Below, in pieces: positions 55,542 through 64,000 of a stretch of DNA of 64,000 nt (position 1 is the first letter of the stretch; each line of letters begins with the position of its first letter). The DNA lies in contig CM065299.1 of NCBI GenBank assembly GCA_032871835.1, positions 33,282,074 through 33,346,073 on the forward strand, in the 5' to 3' direction. This DNA comes from Dipteronia dyeriana (lineage: Eukaryota > Streptophyta > Magnoliopsida > Sapindales > Sapindaceae). The notes under the pieces were generated by a model. That model was not told the origin of the DNA. It did no database searches and saw only the letters and a program-made list of their open reading frames with translations. Position numbers and translations under genes: made by a program.

Positions 55542-57918
55542 TGAAACAAATATTATGGTGTGTATAATATTAATCTAGACGGGGTGAATAGATTTTAATC
55601 AAATTTTACCCAATTTTCTCTAATGGTCAATTAGACGAAAATACCCCTAACTAGTCACAAAAATATCACAAGTGTAATAAGTGCGGAAATAATAAAGACA
55701 CTTGAGATATACGTGGAAACCCTCTAAATGGGAAAAACCACGGGCTGTTAAGTGCGTCACACTCGAACAACGAATCCACTGATGATAGAGGCGTTACAAC
55801 CTACTCCCAGTATATAACCCACTACCACTACCTAATCCCGGTATTAAGTGGACCTAGTCCAATTTGCTTACGCTTGAAGCAACCTACTCCCGGATGCAAC
55901 GGAAGACTTACTTCTCAATGGAGATAAACACCCTATGTGAATATATGATGATATTCAAACAACAAACAACGCTAGGGTACCTTATATGCTTATCTAGGGT
56001 AATGAGATGGCAATAAATGCCATCCAAGATATCAAGAGCTAAATGACATGTCATAAAGTTAAGTTAAACATAGAACAAGCAATCCTATGAAGCTATCATA
56101 AAAGGCAAATCAACACATGTTGTCATTAAGCAAGGTAAGGACTATAATGCAATCACTAAACGCAATCAATGAGTCCTAAACAATATCTAAATGCAAAGCA
56201 TAGAGATTTAGCTAGAAGTTATCAATAACAACAATCCTAGCTATCACAAACAATCATAATGAATCAACAAATATGCTTACAATGTATTCAACATATACTT
56301 AGTATATATTAATGTGAATGAGACAAAACATTTGGCCACACAATAAATGCAAGTCTTAGACCAATGTCTATCAATAACAAACTCAAATAGTTGTGTAGAG
56401 ATTTTCTAACAAACTAATTATCACAAAAACATCACATAAAAATTCAAAAGCTTAACAAGTTGATTAATGAACAATCTATCAACCTTGTCAACAATGAATC
56501 ACACAAGAATGTTTATGACGTAGCTTTTAGGCAAAAATGACCTAATCAATTAAGCTATCAAAATACAAACCAAATCATGTCATCCTACAAAAAAAATACG
56601 CATTCAAAAATGATTTCTATAAATCCTATGCAATAAAAACGAACTCTTGGAGTTTAAGAACAATAATCAAAGATAAAAGTTTGTTCTTACTTACCAAGTC
56701 ATGAATGATGAAGACCCATGTCTAAAGATGATCAATAATGCATGAATGATGATGGGTTTTGGGTTTGGAGAGTTAAAGAATAACTTTTGGAGCTTCTCTC
56801 TGTAAGCAAATACTTTCAGACTCTAAAAAATGGTTTGGAAGCTCTGAAAAATAAGTGAGGAAGAAGATGCACATAAATATGAGCCCTAGAACAAAACTAC
56901 ATCGTTTTGAAAAATGCCCTAAATTTACTCAGTGCACTGGTGAGCTGCGCTGGTCGACAAGCGCCACACCAACGCACACCTACTGTCCAAGGGGCGCTGG
57001 TGAGGGCTCTTGTGGACCGGTGCAGTCGCAACATCGAAATAGCCCGAGATTCGAGCGACCCAAAAAATGACCAAACGACATCCAAAACTTTCGTATAATA
57101 TACCGTTGGAAAGGTATGGAAGTCTAATTTTTACATCAATTTACAAAATATGATTTGGATTTCTGTAGAAAACGTTATGGTCATTTAAGGGACCAAAGGT
57201 CAGAAACGGACAACAACAGAGATGCCCTGTTTTTGTGGTCACTTTGGAGATTTCAAAACCAATCCAAACGGTCATCAAATATTACAAATAATATACCGTT
57301 GGAAAGGTATGGCTGTGTACTTTGTACAGAATGTTTCAAAACATATTTTGAGGCATTTTATAAAAGTTTATGGTCACAAGACCATGCAAAGGTCAGTTTT
57401 GAAAATCATTTAAATCTTTGAAATCCATATTTTGAAACTAGACACCTTACTCCACATAACCAAACCAAGAGAGGAATACGACCTTCTCAAATGGTCACTC
57501 AATGCACTAAGACAAGCACACTATCGTGCAAGGGCGAACAACACACAAAACAACACTATGATTGCACATAGACAACAATGAAGCACACATGCATAACAAA
57601 TCAAATGCAAGTAAGCGTGTGTGTGAGCAAAACATAATGCATGTCAATACAAATACAAAGATGTGATCAATATAAACATGCAAGAAGAGTTATCAAAACA
57701 TGAATGCACACTCATATAAACACACAACATATACGAATAAGAAATATGCATGAGTTGTGAGTGTGTGCAACTATATCTCTTCAAAGCAAGTAAGCACAAG
57801 AAATATACCTTTGGTGCTTCTTCTCTTAAGGTCTTGAGAGCCTAAGCTACCCTTACATAATACCCCAAAAATATGATTTGTTCATGAAATAAGCCAATCA
57901 ACAAATGAGGACTTTACA
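55542..57918 (-). repeat. Array LTR-C (outer 5' LTR)
   Basis: 2377 bp, plus-strand TGAAACAAATATT ... GACTTTACA, followed by ggaat (57919-57923), the right target duplication, and then by the remainder of the LTR of D. Confidence 0.92.
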
Positions 57919-58463
57919 GGAATTTTAAGGGAGAAAAATCTGATTTTACTCTACACAAAATTCGTTCATCTCTAAACTATAGTGTGTGAATTCAGCCAAG
58001 AAGAGAAAAAAGGGGAACATTTTTGTTTTCGATAGTATACTAATATCCTTTACATCAAAAGGGTGTTGTGTACAACATCGAATCAAGGTTCACTTGAGTT
58101 TCAATCAAATTGATTGATAATTCACAAGTGACCGGACGTTCTTGGATTTATTTCTTGGAGGATATTTGTAACTAACAAAGAAAATATTTTGCTTTGTCTC
58201 CATCCTCAGGTATACAATTTATAGAAAGGGAGCCCACACTCCAAGGCGATTCACGTTCGTGATTGGATTGGAAGATCTTGCGTAATCAATTCGGCACTTG
58301 TTCAATCGTCAAAAGGAAAAGGTACGATACTTTATTTATATATATCAATTAATCTAGGGTTAAGGTTCTCGTTGCAAAAAGGGAAAATTTTTTATTTATA
58401 CGCAAACCCTAATTTCTAATTTTCTCACGCTTCCGTTGCGTTTTGAACCATTTTTTCCCTTCA
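57919..58463 (+). repeat. 3' LTR of element D, second part
   Basis: Continues exactly where 44829 stops: ggaattttaagggagaaaaatctg corresponds to ggaattttgaggg at 37223 of the 5' LTR. It ends CCCTTCA at 58463 and is followed by atatt (58464-58468), the right TSD of D. The first five bases belong to the array TSD. Confidence 0.93.
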
Positions 58464-58799
58464 ATATTGAGTCTGTCGCCCTGGCTTTGGACAAGTGACA
58501 TCGTGTGATATAGCTAATAAGGCTCTTGTGTAGGCAGGGTCAAGGAAAATACTCGAGTTTGCCAACCAGTTACTCGATCCCCAATCATCTTACTGCTATC
58601 ATGTCAAAGAGTGTTCTTTTTTAACCTATTTGCATGGTATTTAGTTTATAGACTCTTGTCTTTTTTCTGTCAACTAGGTCACTGGGACGTCTCCCAATAG
58701 TCTGTTGATCAAGATTCGTTGCAACAGGAAATCTTGTATTTTACTTACTTAGCGGGTGTCCTAATCGTGCCTGTTTTTAAGGAAAAATGCTTATCCCTC
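58464..58799 (-). other. 3' internal region of E, right of element D
   Basis: Non-coding stretch between the integrase end of E and the point where D was inserted. No ORF, repeat or terminus recognised. Confidence 0.45.
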
Positions 58800-60340
58800 A
58801 TTTAAATTTTGACGCATCCCATCAGACGCTTATGTCCTGAAGGCGGTCTAGCAGTGCTTTATTGCACCCAACTAGTTTTGGTAAGTATACACTGTCTTTA
58901 CGACATGTGCTTTTGGCCCTCTCACTAGGCCTCTCAGGTACCCCTACCCGACACTGAGTGATTTCTAGGTTCCCTGAGATTTCTTTTGTATACGAAAGTA
59001 AGGTTTTTGAACACTATTCTTTATATCTAAAATTGTTCCCTCAGAGGGGCTTTTATTGAATGCTAAAAAGAACCATGAAATAATCAGCTAACAAAATAAA
59101 ATCGATCTCTAAAGAAATAAGAACAAGCAAGAAGAACTAAGGGACCCTTAAGGGTAGAACATTTTTAAGTATTGGGCATTGCATGGCCTGGGTAACTCGC
59201 CTCCTTCTGATCAAGCAAGGCGGTACACCCCATGTCCAGCCAATCCGACCACCTTGTACGGACCTTTCCATTTGTCAGCTAGAGCCCTAACTAACTTATA
59301 TCTAGTGTTGGGTGACACCTTTCTTAGAATTAGATCTCCAAGTTAGAATCTCCTGATTCAGACATGTGAGTTATAGTGTCTAGCAACCCTTTGCTAGTAG
59401 GCTGGAGTTAGAACATTCTTGACATATTTCTTTATTCTTCTAACTCATCTGAGTCCTGTCTCATCATCTCAACATTCGAATCGAGGTGGAAGAGATACAC
59501 CCTAGATGAGTTGCAAACTACCTTGATCGGGATTACCGTCTCTGCTCTAAACATCAATGAGTAAAGGGTTTCCCCTGTCGAGATATTTTCTATTGTTTGA
59601 TAGGCCTATAGAACCTCATGTAGCTTGTCTGCCCAGTTCCCTTTCTTGACATCGAGTTTTTCCTTCAGAGTGTGCTTGATTATCTTATTCATTGCTTCTG
59701 TCTGACCGTTGGTGTAAGGGTGAGCTGGTGTGGCATAATAATTCGTTATGCCAAAATCCTGGCATAAGTTCCTAAAGTTGTCACTGTCAAATTAAGTTTT
59801 ATTGTCCGTAATTATCATTTCTAGGATTCCAAACCGATAGATGACGTTCTTCTTGATGAAACTCATCGTATTGGCTTCGGTTATATGTACCGAGCGCCTC
59901 TGCCTCGACCCATTTGGTGAAGTAATCTACCGCTACAAAAACGTGTTTTACCCCTTCTTTTGTTACAGCTGGCATTGGACCGATCAAGTCCAACCGTCAC
60001 ATGGCAAATAGCCAAGGTGATGATAAGCTCCTCAATTGTTTGGGAGGCCTCTTTATATCGTTGGCTATCCTTTGACAACTCCTACATTGTTCGGTGATAA
60101 CCTGAGCATCTTAAATTAGGGTCGACAAATAGAAGCCTTGTTTGAGAGTTTGGTATCACAAGCTTTTACCTCCTGAGTGGTTCCCACATACTCCCCTGTG
60201 GATGCTTTCTAGTATTTCCCTACCTTCCATGGGGTAGACACATCTCTGTAAGTCTTTTGAGAATCCTCCTCGTATAGTTCTCCGTCAATTATTGAGTACC
60301 TTATAGCACTGTACCTGAGGCGTTTTACTTAGGTCACCTC
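58800..60340 (-). pseudogene. Integrase remnant, element E (Ty3/gypsy)
   Basis: The zinc region shows ITEQCRSCQRIANDI near 60100. The core begins at about 60010 with LDLIGPMPA (first Asp) preceded by a TGA where Trp is expected. It goes on FVAVDYFTKWVEAEAL (59880-59950). The second Asp is readable in IITDNKT before a TAA (near 59795), then FRNLCQDFGI. HPYTNGQTEAMNKIIK (about 59690-59735) keeps the catalytic Glu. The C-terminal part continues to about 59170 with stops. All three catalytic residues are therefore visible, but stops and frameshifts disable the gene. Wording fits the Tat lineage. Confidence 0.83.
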
Positions 60341-60358
60341 TGTTGGCAGTGTTCTGTT

Positions 60359-61564
60359 CTACAGATAGTCCTTGATCGGGGTCATCCAAGTGATTTGGCC
60401 TCCATCAATCGCATCTAACTCCAATATCTCTGCTTGGTCCTCATTGTTTGGCCTTTTTAAGATGGGCGACTGGATAGTCTTTGACTGTACACCAATAATA
60501 GCTGACACTAGTTTTGACAAAGCATCTGTCTTTTCATTCTTCTCCCTTGGGATCTGGGTGATCCAGTACATTTTGAATCTTCCTAGAAACACTTTGGCTA
60601 CCCCCAAATATACGGCCATGTTGCTATCCTTGGTTTGATATTCGTCCAATATTTGGTTCACAACCACCTACGAATCGTTGAATATTTCTAGATCATCTGT
60701 CCCTAAGGCTGTGCAAACCCTAAGGCAGCTTCACAGTTCCGAGCGACATCACCTCCGCTCCTCTGAAGCCTCTAAGCATGACTTTGAGTGGTTGGAGGTC
60801 TTTTCTTTGCAGCCCTTCATCCAATCTAACACTGATTTCTGCACCCCTTCTCCAGTCTGATCAGTACCAATCCCGGCACACAGGATCGAGATCTATACGG
60901 ATTCCCCATTGAAGCAAATTCTGTCCTAACCCGAATCGCTGAATATTTCTAGCTCATTTGCCCCTAAGGCTGTGCAAACTCTAAGTCCTGCCAAAAGTTC
61001 CTCATACTCGGCCATGTTATTGGTGGCTTTAAAGTCAAACTGTAAGACACACTCTACTTTTTTCACCTTCTAGTAGATATGACTATCCTGGCTCCACTGC
61101 CGTATGTGTTTGACGGCCCATCTACATGTAGTTTCCACGTGAACTCGTCATTCTCTTTCAACATCCTGCTTGCCTTGCTATTTGGTTCAGCGAATTCTAT
61201 GATCAGGTTAGCCACAACTTACCCCTTTATTGCGGCCGTTGACAGGTATGCTATCTCAAACTCGCTCAACTTTACAGCTCATTTAATTAGTCTTCCGAAC
61301 ACCTCGGGTTTGGACAGAATTTGCTTCAATGGGGAATCCGTATAGACCTCGATCTTGTATGCCTAAAAGTACGGCCTTAGCTTCCTTGCTGCGTTCACAA
61401 GGGCCAGTGTCGTCTGCTCTGCTGGTGAATACCTTGTATCCATCGGTAACAATACTTTTCTAGTATAATACACTGGTTTGTGCACCCCTTCATCCAGTCT
61501 GACCAGCACCAATCCAGGCACACAGGATCAAGGTCTGTACAAATTCCCTATTGAAGCAAATTCT
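60359..61564 (-). pseudogene. RNase H region of element E, rearranged
   Basis: Recognisable parts on the minus strand: GVHKPVYYTRKVL and MDTRYSPAEQTTLALVNAARKLRPYF (61370-61490), IEVYTDSPLKQILSKPEVFGRLIKWAVKLSEFEI (61240-61350), and at 60359-60667 the tail MVVNQILDEYQTKDSNMAVYL with ITQIPREKNEKTDALSKL, typical of the Tat-type domain between RNase H and integrase. The middle (about 60670-60990) is a patchwork of copied fragments described separately. The stretch joining RT to the GVHKPVYY motif (61525-61564) also appears replaced. Not functional. Confidence 0.8.
60674..60990. repeat. Patchwork of copied element-E fragments
   Basis: A pair of direct repeats (gaatcg(t/c)tgaatatttctag ... ccctaaggctgtgcaaac, 60674-60722 and 60940-60988) brackets a filler. 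Its first part (60727-60810) copies 62933-63016 in the same orientation; its second part (60840-60932) copies 61488-61560, whose own distal half is an inverted copy of 61300-61348 (plus strand cggattccccattgaagcaaattctgtcc versus its reverse complement). Confidence 0.7.
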
Positions 61565-62476
61565 TAACTGCTTTGAAAAAGGGGTGACACTTATCAATTG
61601 ACTTGCTTACGAATCGATTCAGGGATGTCAAGAACCTTGTTAGCCTTTAGATTTCCTTAAGTGTCCTTGCAGACCTTATCTTTTCTAATGCCTTTATTTT
61701 GTTGGATTTACTTTGATCCCCCTTTGGTGGACCTTAAAGCCTAGGAATCTCCCAGATGGCACCCTAAAGTTGAACTTTTTCGAATTAAGCTTCATGTCGT
61801 ACCTTCGCATCACTCTGAATGTTTCACTGAGGTCCCCTGCGTCTTCTCTAGACATTATGATTTTTGTTAGCATATCATCCATATATACTTCCATGTTTCT
61901 ACCAATCTGTCGGGCGAATATCTTGTTCACCAATCTCTGATAGGTTGTCCTGGCAGTTTTGAGACCAAAGGGCATGACTTTATAATAATATAGTGCCTAG
62001 TCAGTGGTAAAGGACGTCTTCGTCAGGTTCAAACATCTAAATCTGGTTATATCCAGAGTATGCATACATGAAGTTTAACAATTTATGTCTGGCCATTGCA
62101 TCCACTAACTGATCAATTCTAGGTAGGGGGAAACTATCATTCGGACATGCTTTGTTGAGGTCGGTGAAATCCACGCACATCTTCCATTGGCCATTCTTCT
62201 TTCTGACCAACACTACATTGGCCACCCATTTAGGGTATTTTACCCCCCTTATAGATCCTGCTGCTAACAACTTCTCTACTTCTCTCTAATCGCCTTGCTT
62301 CTCTTCTGATTGAACCGTCTTCTTTTATGCACAACCGGCTTACGGTCGGGGTTGACTTTTAAACAGTATGAAATTAACTTTTGGTTGATTCCTGGCATAT
62401 CCTCATTTTTCCATGCAAACACATCTTTGTATTCCTTCAATAGTCCAACCATTTCATTCTGCACTTGCTCCGTCAT
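61565..62476 (-). pseudogene. Reverse transcriptase remnant, element E
   Basis: Ty3/gypsy RT in three open pieces. 62276-62476: FAWKNEDMPGIN and KPVVHKRRRFNQKRSKAI. 62037-62270: VANVVLVRKKNGQWKMCVDF, TDLNKACPNDSFPLPRID and FMYAYSGYNQI, where the first catalytic Asp (FMDAYSGYNQI in the family) is Tyr. 61694-61975: MPFGLKTARTTYQRLVN and the catalytic box VYMDDMLTK, intact, then NSKKFNFRVPSGRFLGF. The thumb continues to about 61565. A stop after YNQI and one near 62275 separate the pieces. Disabled. Confidence 0.88.
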
Positions 62477-63256
62477 CCGGGCCTGAGCCTTACAGTCCTC
62501 TCAGAGCTATTGTCATCAATGACGACCTGTATGGTCGATTAGTCTTCCTGGTTTTTACCATCTTATAGAGGCATCTCCCTCAAATCCAGGTCAAACTGAA
62601 TTAGAGTTTCTGCTACGATTTCAATGTAATCTATCTTCTGGTCTTCATACTCCTAAAGGGTGTACACTTGCATTACCCCTGATTCTGTTTTCTCCTTGTA
62701 TACGACAAAATTCACCTTTCTCGCCCACTTTTGCTAACTTTTCATGACTTTCACTCTTGCCTTCGTAGGGAACTTTACCATTAATGTGTAGATGTCGGTG
62801 ACGGCTTTTGTCTTGTTCAAAAAGGGTCAGCCCAGTAGGGTGTTATATGGCCAGTTCTCTACATTTACAACCACAAAATCCAGTAACACAGTCTTGGTGC
62901 AAGGAAAGCTACCAATCTCCACAAACAGCTTCACCATTCCGAGCGACATCACATCCGCTCCTCTGAAGCCTCTAAGTGGGACTTTGAGTGGTTGGAGGTC
63001 TCTTCTTTACAGCCCGAGTTGGTCAAACACTTTTACACTGAGAATGTCTACCAAGTTTCTATTTTTGTTAATTACCCTTCTCACTTCTCTATGGCTTACG
63101 CGGACCGACACCATAATCGCGTCGTTCAGCCTTACATCTAATGCATGCGCGTCTGCTTTGGTAAAAATTATAGGGTCCCAACCTTGTTTGAATTTCTTTT
63201 GGTCTGGTCCTAACAAATTTACCTTCAGGTTTTCTGGCCATCTATGGCTTCTTTAA
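62477..63256 (-). pseudogene. Protease region of element E
   Basis: 63007-63216 gives FTKADAHALDVRLNDAIMVSVRV and REVRRVINKNRNLVDIL, aligned with the Tat pattern VRRVLVDxGSSADIL. The catalytic Asp-x-Gly is replaced (Lys-Asn-Arg), so the enzyme is dead. Downstream, 62480-62960 in several frames gives RGADVMSLGMVKLFVEIG and YNTLLG, the conserved protease-RT spacer of this lineage. The long plus-strand open frame over the same place (62792-63256) is a shadow. Confidence 0.78.
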
Positions 63257-64000
63257 TTTCGAATATTCTCTCCCGGCTACTATACCCAATGTATGGTTTG
63301 TCAAAGATGGTGTTGATTGCTCAATTGCCTTGATCCCATCTAGGAATTCTCTGACCTCTATCTCGCTCCTCTATCATGGCATTCTTACCTCAATCATCCT
63401 CATTCCTGAGGATTATATCAATAAGGTGTCGTTCTCTAATTAACTTTTCAATATAGTCCTTGATCCCTCAACTGATAGCACTAGAGGTTTCATGGTCGTT
63501 CTCCAGGTAAAACCTGCAGTACTTGTTGGTGTCTTTTCTGGCAAAACTTGATTGTTTCGGGGTTTCTTATCTTCTATCACATTCAAGATTTCCTCCTGCC
63601 CTTTGGCCAGCGGGGTGTATTTAGTGTATTGCCGCTTGAATTACCTACGTCATTTGTCTTCATCCTTTCGTCCATCCTTGCCTTTTCTTCCACTGCATTT
63701 TTGCTCCCTTTTGTCGCTACTCTTTGGGTTATCGTCCTTGTATTTTGCTACTTTCAGGCTGACCCCCATGTATAAGTTCTCTGCCATGGGCAAGTTGTTC
63801 TTCATATGCCATGGTGTATCCTCCGGCATGGTCTACCATGCCCGCATATGTGGTCAGTCCTTTTTGCCTCAAGCTCAGGGTCAGATGGTTGTGCTGTAAA
63901 CTGTTGATGAATGATGACACTATGGCATCGTCATTAGGATCTTGCACTTCTGACACCTCTTGCGAGAATCTGGTCAGGCAATCTTTTAGTTTTCCATCTT
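63257..64000 (-). pseudogene. Gag remnant of element E, cut by window edge
   Basis: 63729-63956 gives NDDAIVSSFINSLQHNHLTLSLRQKG and YAGMVDHAGGYTMAYEE, the end of a gypsy Gag domain (normally ...FxxGL...LxxxPPxT...). Nearer the protease (63400-63520) RFYLENDHETSSAISGIKDYIEKLIRERH matches the Tat CxxHxxxGHxTxxC...LxxxIExLI motif with the Cys residues lost. Frames are broken by stops between 63540 and 63728. The 5' part and 5' LTR lie past the right edge. Confidence 0.75.

Larger units (their letters stand above)
44830..57918 (-). mobile_element. Tandem array LTR-internal-LTR-internal-LTR of a gag-only Sirevirus-like element
   Basis: Three LTRs (44830-47180, 50172-52541, 55542-57918) separate two internal regions (47181-50171 and 52542-55541), all in minus orientation. 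Only the outer borders have a target duplication (gtaat 44825-44829, ggaat 57919-57923), so the whole array behaves as one insertion, later or originally made tandem by recombination between LTRs. Each internal region, about 3.0 kb, has a primer site, a gag gene and a polypurine tract, but no protease, integrase or reverse transcriptase. The element must have moved with enzymes from another Sirevirus-like element. It is inserted in the 3' LTR of D. Confidence 0.92.
35289..58463 (+). mobile_element. Element D: defective Ty1/copia retrotransposon split by a nested array
   Basis: Plus-strand copia element of the same family as C: 5' LTR 35289-37761, primer site 37763-37775, leader, gag, integrase, reverse transcriptase, RNase H, polypurine tract, 3' LTR in two parts (42902-44829 and 57919-58463). 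The flanks atatt at 35284-35288 and 58464-58468 match perfectly. Without the nested 13.1-kb array it is about 10.1 kb. Gag, integrase, RT and RNase H all carry stops; the protease site is deleted. It was inserted into the 3' internal region of gypsy element E. Confidence 0.93.
31525..64000 (-). mobile_element. Element E: Tat-type Ty3/gypsy retrotransposon, split by element D; 5' end outside window
   Basis: Minus-strand order from the right edge: gag (63257-64000, partial), protease (62477-63256), reverse transcriptase (61565-62476), RNase H (60359-61564), integrase (58800-60340), then a 3' internal part interrupted by D (35289-58463), an opposite-strand ORF (32714-34954), polypurine tract (32293) and 3' LTR (31525-32292). 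Integrase after RNase H marks Ty3/gypsy. Wording such as CVDFTDLNKACPNDSFPLP and FVAVDYFTKWVEAEAL and an opposite-strand ORF before the 3' LTR match the Tat lineage. The coding parts have many stops. The perfect TSD of D (atatt) proves that both halves were once continuous. Confidence 0.87.

Noticed and set aside
57155..57421. 88-codon frame in LTR-C (and 63-codon relatives at 51845 and 57222)
   Set aside because: The stretch belongs to the ~195-bp duplicated LTR block; the frame is interrupted in LTR-A and the sequence lacks any domain.
44830..57918. Two independent neighbouring insertions of the same element
   Set aside because: There is only one LTR between the internal regions and no target duplication at inner borders; a single outer TSD fits one array better.
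62792..63256. 154-codon open frame on the plus strand
   Set aside because: It lies opposite the protease region of gypsy element E, whose domain motifs are all on the minus strand; Ser/Thr/Leu-rich composition is that of an antisense shadow.
1..64000. tRNA, rRNA, CRISPR, bacterial operon or host protein-coding gene
   Set aside because: I looked for tRNA-like and rRNA-like blocks, regularly spaced repeats with spacers and plant gene exons, and found none. The LTR hairpin arrays have regular spacing, but they are diverged tandem units in retrotransposon LTRs, not a CRISPR array.

Overview
The window is plant nuclear DNA of the intergenic, repeat-rich kind. It is AT-rich, has no host gene I can support, and is almost wholly built from LTR retrotransposons and their remains. 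Diagnostic signs are primer sites complementary to initiator-Met tRNA (TGGTATCAGAGC), polypurine tracts next to LTRs, Ty1/copia and Ty3/gypsy Gag/Pol fragments full of stops and frameshifts, 5-bp target-site duplications (TSDs), a Harbinger-type MITE with TTA duplications and a CACTA transposon end. The species cannot be read from the sequence; a flowering plant with a fairly large genome fits.

Layout. 1-650: AT-rich flank. 656-10779: element A, a minus-strand Sirevirus-like copia element with two 2.15-kb LTRs and near-perfect TSDs (atgag/ataag). 10785-11771: unassigned. 11772-14983: plus-strand solo LTR of the A family (TSD gagac) carrying a 726-bp Harbinger-like MITE. 14989-16780: unassigned. 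16781-27942: element C, a minus-strand copia element of a second family; its leader holds a Sirevirus-like solo LTR (22772-24832, TSD caata). 27943-31524: small DNA-transposon remnants and two Sirevirus-like LTR pieces. 31525-64000: element E, a minus-strand Ty3/gypsy element of Tat type with an opposite-strand ORF beside its 3' LTR; its 5' end lies beyond the window.

E is split by element D (35289-58463, plus strand, same family as C, perfect TSD atatt). The 3' LTR of D is split in turn by a tandem array LTR-internal-LTR-internal-LTR (44830-57918, TSD gtaat/ggaat) of a gag-only, pol-less Sirevirus-like element. The nest is therefore: Sirevirus-like LTR, then E, then D, then the tandem array.

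No element looks autonomous. In A, C and E the protease active site is mutated, in D it is deleted, and all four pol regions carry stops or frameshifts. The array elements never had pol in their present form and would need proteins supplied by another element. The signals most worth following are the tandem gag-only array with one shared in-frame stop, the arrays of small hairpins in the LTRs whose stems change in a compensating way, repeated polypurine-like tracts, the opposite-strand ORF of E with its own promoter-like motifs, and a patchwork of copied fragments inside the RNase H region of E.
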